Assembly: GCA_944385305.1 (NCBI GenBank)
Contig: CALWWS010000155.1
Location: 1 to 10,961 of the forward strand
DNA length: 10,961 bases
Direction of reading: 5' to 3'
From: an uncultured Oscillospiraceae bacterium
Lineage (GTDB): Bacteria; Bacillota; Clostridia; Oscillospirales; Oscillospiraceae
Under the pieces are notes generated by a model that saw nothing but the letters and a program-made list of their open reading frames with translations, was not told the origin of the DNA and did no database searches. Of this stretch, positions 1-4,612 are shown in pieces; position 1 is the stretch's first letter, and each line of letters starts with the position of its first letter. Both the position numbers and the translations under genes were made by a program.

Positions 1-190
1 GGAGGATATGCCCCACATCTTCGACCGCTTCTTTACCCGGGACAAGATGCGCACCGGCAGCAACACCGGCCTGGGCCTTGCCATCGTCCACGCCCTGGCC
101 GGGCAGATGGGGTGCACCCTCTCCGCCAGGCTGGAGGGGGACTGGTTCTCCCTGCGCCTGGCCTGGCCCCGGTATGAAGGACTAACTTAA
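1..190 (+). CDS. Sensor histidine kinase, C-terminal end only (5' truncated by window edge)
   Basis: About 62 codons are visible, read from base 2 and ending at TAA 188-190; the true start lies upstream of the window. The peptide carries an F-box-like segment (PHIFDRFFTRD) and then a G2-box-like segment (NTGLGLAIVHALAGQMG). These are the ATP-lid end of the GHKL/HATPase_c domain of two-component sensor kinases, which bind ATP and phosphorylate a histidine for transfer to a response regulator. The last residues form the closing beta strands of that domain, with no extra C-terminal domain. The N box, G1 box, dimerisation domain and sensor region are outside the window, so signal and partner are unknown. 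The ATG at base 8 is internal to the domain and is not a plausible start. The gene ends seven bases before a hairpin terminator shared with the convergent upp gene. Confidence 0.85.
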   Translation, partial: EDMPHIFDRFFTRDKMRTGSNTGLGLAIVHALAGQMGCTLSARLEGDWFSLRLAWPRYEGLT

Positions 191-226
191 AAAAAGAAAG
201 GGGCTGCCCGCACGGGCAGCCCCTTG
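188..226 (-). terminator. Rho-independent terminator between convergent histidine kinase and upp
   Basis: A 12-bp stem pairs 198-209 with 214-225 around the 4-base loop GCAC, without a mismatch (AAGGGGCTGCCC against its complement). Read on the minus strand, the stem is followed by TTTCTTTTTTT (complement of 199-189), a typical U-tract, and it lies 18 bases after the upp stop. On the plus strand the hairpin follows the kinase stop closely but has only TTGT after it. It should therefore be strong for upp and weaker for the kinase. Confidence 0.88.
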
Positions 227-243
227 TCATGAAAAAGTCGATA

Positions 244-879
244 TTACTTGGTGCCGAAAATCCGATCGCCGGCATCGCACAGGCCGGGGACGATGTAGCC
301 GTGGTCATTGAGCTTCTCGTCCAGGGCGGCGCAGTAGATATCCACATCGGGGTGGTCGTGGTGCACCCGCTCGATCCCCTCGGGGGCGGCGATGATGTTC
401 ATAAGCTTAATATGCTTGACCTCGTAGTTCTTGATAAACTGGATGGCGGCGGAGGCGGAGCCGCCGGTGGCCAGCATGGGGTCGAGGATGATCACATCCC
501 GCTCGGCGATGTCGGTGGGCATCTTGCAGTAGTACTCCACCGGCTCCAGAGTGTCGGGGTCACGGTAGAGGCCGATGTGGCCCACCTTGGCGGAGGGGAT
601 CAGGTTGAGGATGCCGTCCACCATGCCCAGGCCGGCCCGCAGCACAGGGACAATGGCCAGCTTCTTGCCGGCGATGGTCTTGAAGCGGCCGGTGCAGATG
701 GGGGTCTGGATCTCCGCCTCGGTGAGGGGCAGTTCCCGGGGGGCCTCATAGCACATGAGGGTGGCAATCTCGGTGACCACCTGGCGGAAGTCCTTGACGC
801 CGGTGTTCACGTCCCGGAGGATGGACAGCTTGTGCTGGAGCAGCGGGTGTTCGAGAATGTGTACTTTTTCCATTTCCAT
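244..879 (-). CDS. upp: Uracil phosphoribosyltransferase
   Basis: This cytoplasmic pyrimidine-salvage enzyme joins uracil to PRPP, giving UMP and pyrophosphate. The 211-residue product fits the usual family length of about 209. Visible hallmarks are [13 protein letters not shown] (residues 77-89), the PRPP-binding loop [12 protein letters not shown] (131-142) and the C-terminal GDRIFGTK. The ATG at 877-879 is preferred because an AAGGGGA ribosome site lies about 9 bases upstream; a second in-frame ATG at 871-873 would give exactly 209 residues with longer spacing. A much longer reading frame continues upstream to about 1113, but it overlaps tsaB in another frame and has no family similarity. 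The start lies 4 bases after the tsaB stop, so upp is the last gene of a tsaE-tsaB-upp operon. A terminator follows directly. Confidence 0.95.
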   Translation of the reverse strand: MEMEKVHILEHPLLQHKLSILRDVNTGVKDFRQVVTEIATLMCYEAPRELPLTEAEIQTPICTGRFKTIAGKKLAIVPVLRAGLGMVDGILNLIPSAKVGHIGLYRDPDTLEPVEYYCKMPTDIAERDVIILDPMLATGGSASAAIQFIKNYEVKHIKLMNIIAAPEGIERVHHDHPDVDIYCAALDEKLNDHGYIVPGLCDAGDRIFGTK

Positions 880-883
880 GGCA

Positions 884-1594
884 CTAATCCCCTTTATGTT
901 GTTCTTTGGCAAGCCGCTCCCGCTCGGCCTGGGAGAGGCGGTGATAGCTGGCCGAAAGGCCGGCGGCATCGGTGAGAGCGCCGGAGCGGGAGAGCTCCAG
1001 AGCGCACCGGGCCACACCCCACGCGCTCTGGTGGAGCAGGTGGGGAGGCGGCAGACGAACGTCCAGCCCCAGTTCCATGAGGGTAGTATAGCACAAAACC
1101 GCGCCGTCTCCAACCAGAATTTGCGGATTTCCGCTCTTTTTTAACTCGGCGGCCAGCTCCTCCAGGGCGATGGCCCGGTCGGGGCACAGCCGCTCCAGAG
1201 TTTGGCCCGCTCCCCGGAAGCGGGCGTTGTACACCTGGCTGCGCCGGGCGTCCATCACCGGGCAGATCTCCATGCCCGTGTGGGCCAGCTGCCAGGCCAT
1301 GGATTCCAGGGTGGAGCAGGCCGCGCAGGGCTTGTCCCCCGGCCAGGCCAGCCCCTTGGCGGTGGAGATGCCGATGCGCAGCCCGGTGAAGGAGCCGGGC
1401 CCTGCGGCTACGGCGATGAGATCCACCTGGGACAGGGGCACCGAGCAGGTGGCCAGCATCTGCTCCACCATGGGCATCAGGGTGCGGGAGTGGGTGAGTC
1501 CGTTGTTCTGAAAGGACTGGGCGATGAGGGCCTCGTCCTCACACAGAGCCGCCGAGCAGGCGGAGGCAGAGGACTCCAGAGCCAGAATTTTCAC
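884..1594 (-). CDS. tsaB: tRNA t6A37 modification complex, dimerisation subunit TsaB (YeaZ family)
   Basis: TsaB is the ASKHA-fold, catalytically inactive partner of TsaD. In bacteria TsaB, TsaD and TsaE transfer the threonylcarbamoyl group to A37 of ANN-decoding tRNAs. The 236-residue product begins [19 protein letters not shown], the family's opening strand, and has [11 protein letters not shown] at residues 65-75, the best conserved motif. The C-terminal part is divergent, as is usual for TsaB. The start is GTG at 1592-1594, preceded by a near-perfect GGAGGTGA site. It overlaps the tsaE stop in the 4-base GTGA arrangement, indicating translational coupling. rimI or tsaD often follows tsaB; here upp does. 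Confidence 0.94.
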   Translation of the reverse strand: MKILALESSASACSAALCEDEALIAQSFQNNGLTHSRTLMPMVEQMLATCSVPLSQVDLIAVAAGPGSFTGLRIGISTAKGLAWPGDKPCAACSTLESMAWQLAHTGMEICPVMDARRSQVYNARFRGAGQTLERLCPDRAIALEELAAELKKSGNPQILVGDGAVLCYTTLMELGLDVRLPPPHLLHQSAWGVARCALELSRSGALTDAAGLSASYHRLSQAERERLAKEQHKGD

Positions 1595-2019
1595 GCCGGG
1601 TCACCTCCCGTGATGGTAATGGTCCGCTGGTTTTCCGAGCTGCCCCGGCGGATGTCCACCTTGATACAGCTCTCCTCCAGGGCGTCGGCGATGTTTTCAC
1701 TCCACTCCACGGCGCACACGCCCCCACGGGCCAGGTAGTCCTCCCAGCCGATGTCGAACAGCTCCTCCGAGCTGCCAAGACGGTACATATCGAAGTGGAA
1801 CAGGGGCAGCCGGCCCCCCTCGTACTCGTTGACAATGGTGAAGGTGGGGCTGGTGACCCGCTCGGCGATCCCCAGGCCCCGGGCCAGGCCCCGGACAAAG
1901 GCGGTTTTCCCCGCTCCCAGATCCCCGGTGAAGGCCAGCACTGCCCCCGGCTTCAGCCCTGCCGCCAGGGCCGCGCCGATCTCCTCGGTCTGCCCGGGGG
2001 AATTGGATGTGTACTCCAT
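1591..2019 (-). CDS. tsaE: tRNA t6A37 modification ATPase TsaE (YjeE family)
   Basis: TsaE is a small P-loop ATPase that binds the TsaB-TsaD heterodimer and is needed for multi-turnover t6A37 synthesis on tRNA. The 142-residue length fits the family. Walker A is GDLGAGKT (32-39), followed by the TSPTF motif (56-60), the FHFDMYRL segment with the Walker B-like Asp77, and VEWSENI (104-110), all in the order expected for TsaE. The ATG at 2017-2019 has a GAGGTG ribosome site 5 bases upstream. It is the first gene of the minus-strand tsaE-tsaB-upp operon, and its stop overlaps the tsaB start by 4 bases. Expression probably comes from the extended -10 promoter near 2073-2081. Confidence 0.95.
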   Translation of the reverse strand: MEYTSNSPGQTEEIGAALAAGLKPGAVLAFTGDLGAGKTAFVRGLARGLGIAERVTSPTFTIVNEYEGGRLPLFHFDMYRLGSSEELFDIGWEDYLARGGVCAVEWSENIADALEESCIKVDIRRGSSENQRTITITGGDPA

Positions 2020-2072
2020 GCGAACACCTCGGTCACGCGCCGCCTCTGGGGCGGCAATCTGGTTTTGCGGTT

Positions 2073-2102
2073 ATTCTACCATATCTGTTTACCAAATGCA
2101 AA
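2073..2102 (-). promoter_or_regulatory. Candidate sigma-A promoter for tsaE-tsaB-upp
   Basis: On the minus strand an extended -10, TGG-TAGAAT (2081 down to 2073), matches TGnTATAAT at 5 of 6 core positions plus the TG. Weak -35 candidates lie 17 or 18 bases upstream: TTGCAT (2101-2096) or TTTGCA (2102-2097). Transcription would start near 2065, leaving a leader of about 45 bases before tsaE. No terminator-like structure was seen in that leader. Confidence 0.5.
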
Positions 2103-2116
2103 AAAGATGGTAAACT
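2087..2116 (+). promoter_or_regulatory. Candidate promoter for the FtsW/RodA gene, overlapping an inverted repeat
   Basis: A -35 TTTACC (2088-2093) and a -10 TAAACT (2111-2116) are separated by exactly 17 bases; each matches the sigma-A consensus at 4 of 6 positions. The same bases form the inverted repeat GTTTACC (2087-2093) / GGTAAAC (2109-2115), so the minus strand carries the mirror elements TTTACC (2114-2109) and TAAACA (2091-2086), also 17 bases apart. The segment could be a symmetric bidirectional promoter or an operator. Confidence 0.4.
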
Positions 2117-2144
2117 AATACGATTAGATTTTTGAGAAAGGGGG

Positions 2145-3335
2145 GTGAGCCGCCTGAGCTGGCTGTCCGACTCCATCCGTGAGTTTTTCCGCAAGGGGGA
2201 TCTGCTGCTGCTCTCCCTGTGCCTGGCCGCCAGCGGGTTTGGCCTGGTGCTCATTTTCAGCGCCACCCGCTATATCGGCGGCTACCGCAACATTATCATC
2301 CAGGCCCTGGCCATCTGCCTGGGCGTGGCGGTCTATATTCTGCTCTCTTCGGTGGATATTGAGCTGTTTACCGAGAAGTCGTGGAAGTGGATGCTGGCCT
2401 TCAACGTGGTGATCAACGGCCTTATTCTCACCCCCCTGGGGTATGAGGCGGGGGGCAACCGCAGCTGGCTGAGCATCCCCGGTTTCCCTGTCAATCTCCA
2501 GCCCGGCGAGATCGCCAAGCTCACCTTTGTGCTGCTGCTGGCCTGGCAGATCACCCGCCTGCAGGAGCGGGGGATCAGCCGCCCCTCGTCGGTCTTTCAG
2601 ATCGCGGGGCACACCCTGGTGATGTTCGGCATCATCGCCGTCACCTCCGGGGACTTCGGCATGGGCCTGACCTATCTGTTCATTTTCGTCATCATGGCCT
2701 GGGCGGGGGGCGTGAAGAAGCGCTGGTTCCTCCTGGCGGCGGTAGTGTGCGTGGTGGGCGCCGTGGTCATCTGGCCCCGTATCAGCCACATGTACTTCGC
2801 CCAGCGCTTTGCCGTGGTTATCGACCACCTGCTGGGCAACCCGGACACCCTTTACGAGCAGACCCAGGGGGCGGGCTGGCAGCAGACCCGCAGCATCCTG
2901 GCCATCGGCAGCGGCGGACTCACCGGTATGGGCTACCTCAACGGTGTCCAGACCCAGAGCCTGTACAAACAGTCTCTCCCCGCCCGGGAGACCGACGAGA
3001 TCTTCGCCGTGTGCGGCGAGGAGTTCGGCCTGGTGGGCTGTGTGCTGCTCCTGCTGCTGCTGGGGGCCATCATTTTGCGGTGCATCTGGGTGGCCCGGCG
3101 GGCCTGTTCTCCCCGGTCGGCCCTCATCGCCATGGGGTACGCCGGCATGCTGCTGGCCCAGGTGGGGGTCAATGTGGGCATGTGTCTGTACGTCTTCCCG
3201 GTGGTGGGCCTCACCCTGCCCTTTATCAGCTACGGCGGCTCCTCCATTGTCACCATGTTTGCTGCCATGGGTGTGGTGTCGGGCATCAAAATGCGATCCC
3301 TGCCCAGCTGGCTGCGGGATCGCAGCCACATTTGA
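2145..3335 (+). CDS. SEDS-family peptidoglycan glycosyltransferase (FtsW/RodA/SpoVE)
   Basis: SEDS proteins are integral-membrane transglycosylases that polymerise lipid II into glycan strands with a partner class B PBP. The 396-residue product has about ten hydrophobic segments. It shows family motifs in order: NRSW and LQPGEIAKL in the first half, QTRSILAIGSGGLTGMGY, then ARETDEIFAVCGEEFGLVG, whose Asp284 aligns with the catalytic Asp of RodA, and GLTLPFISYGGSSI near the end. TDEIF departs slightly from the usual TDFIF. RodA, FtsW and SpoVE cannot be separated safely here; RodA is a fair guess since no division genes adjoin it, and no PBP gene is visible. The start is uncertain: GTG 2145 is taken, but those bases also look like the ribosome site, so the CTG at 2154 is possible. 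No terminator follows, so read-through downstream is likely. Confidence 0.92.
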   Translation: MSRLSWLSDSIREFFRKGDLLLLSLCLAASGFGLVLIFSATRYIGGYRNIIIQALAICLGVAVYILLSSVDIELFTEKSWKWMLAFNVVINGLILTPLGYEAGGNRSWLSIPGFPVNLQPGEIAKLTFVLLLAWQITRLQERGISRPSSVFQIAGHTLVMFGIIAVTSGDFGMGLTYLFIFVIMAWAGGVKKRWFLLAAVVCVVGAVVIWPRISHMYFAQRFAVVIDHLLGNPDTLYEQTQGAGWQQTRSILAIGSGGLTGMGYLNGVQTQSLYKQSLPARETDEIFAVCGEEFGLVGCVLLLLLLGAIILRCIWVARRACSPRSALIAMGYAGMLLAQVGVNVGMCLYVFPVVGLTLPFISYGGSSIVTMFAAMGVVSGIKMRSLPSWLRDRSHI

Positions 3336-3407
3336 CCGCTAAGCGCCGCAGAGAAAACAGTACAGGGGGGCAAGGGAATCAGAGAAATTGCGCGGCGTTT
3401 CAGCATA

Positions 3408-3413
3408 GATAAT
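3408..3413 (+). promoter_or_regulatory. Possible -10 element ahead of the RCC1/stalk protein gene
   Basis: GATAAT matches TATAAT at 5 of 6 positions and lies in the AT-richer 90-base gap between the SEDS gene and the RCC1 gene. The only -35-like sequence, TTGCGC at 3388-3393, is just 14 bases upstream, which is too close. This is weak evidence. Nothing else was recognised in the gap. Confidence 0.2.
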
Positions 3414-3425
3414 CCTAATCATTTT

Positions 3426-4562
3426 GTGTGTTGCAGAGGTGTTAAATGTGAAAAGTGTCTATTGGGCATCGTTGTGTCTCTGAGTTTGCTGCTGGGCTTT
3501 ACCGCCCCGGCGCTGGCCTATGACGCGGGCAGCGTCAACCAGGCCACCACCCTCTCCTGGGGCGGCAGCCGGTATTATGCCGCCGTTGACACACAGGGCA
3601 ACCTGTGGATGTGGGGCGACAACATGTACGGCGAGCTGGGCTTCCTGGGCGGGAATTTGGACCGGGACGGGAATGGCCTGTACTACCAGAACGTGCCGGT
3701 GAAAGTGCTGGAGGATGTGGTCTCGGTAAGCTGCGGCTTCCACCATACCGCGGCCATCAAGAGCGACGGATCCCTGTGGGTCTGGGGCTGCAACGAGGCG
3801 GGGGAGCTGGGCCTCACCAGCACCAATGACGCCTATGTGTTTACCAATGTCGGTACATCCTATCCCATCCAGACCACCCCGGTGAAGGTGATGGACGATG
3901 TGGCCGCCACCTGCACGGGCCACGGCGTGCTGAAAAACGACGGTACGATCTGGGTATGGGGCAGCAACTATCAGGGCCTGCTGGGGGTCACCAACGCCCA
4001 GGGCGTCTATGAGAACAACGAGTTTTGGGACGCCCTCCGGGTGCCCCTGCCCGCCATCCGCCTGCCCGACGGCACCAATCCCGCCGATGTGCCCGAGATT
4101 CCCGCCGCAGGCACCGCCCGGGCCAGAACCCAGACGGTGACCATCGACGGAAAGACCGTGACCCTTCAGGCCTACGCCCTGAGCGACGGGAAGGGCGGCG
4201 AGACCAACTATGTCAAGGTGCGGGATGTGGCCCAGCTGCTCAACGGCACCGCCCAGTTCAATGTGACGTGGGATGGGATGACCAGCCTCGTTCCGGGACA
4301 GGCCTATGTCTCCAACGGCAGCGAGATGACCACCCCCTTTGCCGGGGATCGGGCCTACACCGCCTCCCGGGACTACCCCCTGGTGAGAGGGCTGGAGACC
4401 GCGATTACCTCCTTTGTCCTCAACGATGACGCGGGCAACGGGTATACCTACTACAAGCTGCGGGATCTGGGCCGGGCGCTGGGCTTCAACGTGTGGTGGG
4501 ATTCCGCCCAGGGCATCTGCATCAATACAGACCAGTCCTATGTGGGGGAATACCGCCCCTGA
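3426..4562 (+). CDS. Secreted RCC1-repeat protein with C-terminal stalk/copper-amine-oxidase-N-like domain; start possibly frameshifted
   Basis: The frame encodes up to 378 residues. A hydrophobic signal peptide ends at a likely ALA|YD cleavage site (after residue 31), so the product should be exported. Three RCC1-type beta-propeller repeats follow, each ending in a WxWG..N..GxLG motif: NLWMWGDNMYGELG (59-72), SLWVWGCNEAGELG (116-129) and TIWVWGSNYQGLLG (174-187). After a Pro-rich linker, residues about 236-370 contain two related segments, YVKVRDVAQLLNG (262-274) and YYKLRDLGRALGF (342-354), typical of the clostridial stalk domain. Three repeats are too few for a full seven-bladed propeller. 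GTG 3426 is the only in-frame start upstream of the signal peptide and it lacks a ribosome site. The well-placed GTG at 3448 is out of frame, so this may be a mutated gene or contain a base error. No terminator follows. Function is unknown; a surface binding role is inferred. Confidence 0.75.
   Translation: MCCRGVKCEKCLLGIVVSLSLLLGFTAPALAYDAGSVNQATTLSWGGSRYYAAVDTQGNLWMWGDNMYGELGFLGGNLDRDGNGLYYQNVPVKVLEDVVSVSCGFHHTAAIKSDGSLWVWGCNEAGELGLTSTNDAYVFTNVGTSYPIQTTPVKVMDDVAATCTGHGVLKNDGTIWVWGSNYQGLLGVTNAQGVYENNEFWDALRVPLPAIRLPDGTNPADVPEIPAAGTARARTQTVTIDGKTVTLQAYALSDGKGGETNYVKVRDVAQLLNGTAQFNVTWDGMTSLVPGQAYVSNGSEMTTPFAGDRAYTASRDYPLVRGLETAITSFVLNDDAGNGYTYYKLRDLGRALGFNVWWDSAQGICINTDQSYVGEYRP
3435..3450 (+). 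promoter_or_regulatory. Ribosome binding site and probable original GTG start of the RCC1 gene
   Basis: AGAGGTG (3435-3441) is followed 6 bases later by GTG (3448-3450), the best-placed start here. That GTG is one base out of frame with the long reading frame: it reads GTG-AAA-AGT and stops at a TGA after 11 codons. One more A in the AAAA run at 3451-3454 would give GTG-AAA-AAG-TGT-CTA (MKKCL), a typical signal-peptide start joined to the downstream frame. Confidence 0.55.
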
Positions 4563-4596
4563 GGCTGTAGGACTTTTTCAGAAAAAATACAATCAC

Positions 4597-4601
4597 GGGA
4601 G
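4597..4601 (+). promoter_or_regulatory. Ribosome binding site of the GTPase-NYN gene
   Basis: GGGAG lies 11 bases before the ATG at 4613, a somewhat long spacing. The 50-base gap after the RCC1 gene holds no terminator and no convincing promoter. A TACAAT at 4588-4593 resembles a -10, but it has no -35 and would start transcripts inside the ribosome site. Co-transcription with upstream genes is therefore likely. Confidence 0.45.
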
Positions 4602-4612
4602 CGGGCGTTTCT

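Noticed and set aside
229..975. A 248-codon + strand open frame over upp
   Set aside because: It is antisense to the complete and recognisable upp gene, with Gly/Val/Asp-rich shadow composition.
2124..3329. A 401-codon minus-strand open frame opposite the SEDS gene, and a 436-codon one (7339-8649) opposite the SLH gene
   Set aside because: Both are antisense shadows of real genes with high third-position GC. They lack ribosome sites and family motifs.
3341..3399. Terminator after the SEDS gene
   Set aside because: AAGCGCCGC (3341-3349) can pair with GCGGCGTTT (3391-3399) using one G-T pair, but the loop is about 41 bases and no U-tract follows.
4572..4586. Terminator after the RCC1 gene
   Set aside because: TTTTT-CAG-AAAAA forms only a 5-pair A-T stem with a 3-base loop, which is too weak to be a terminator.
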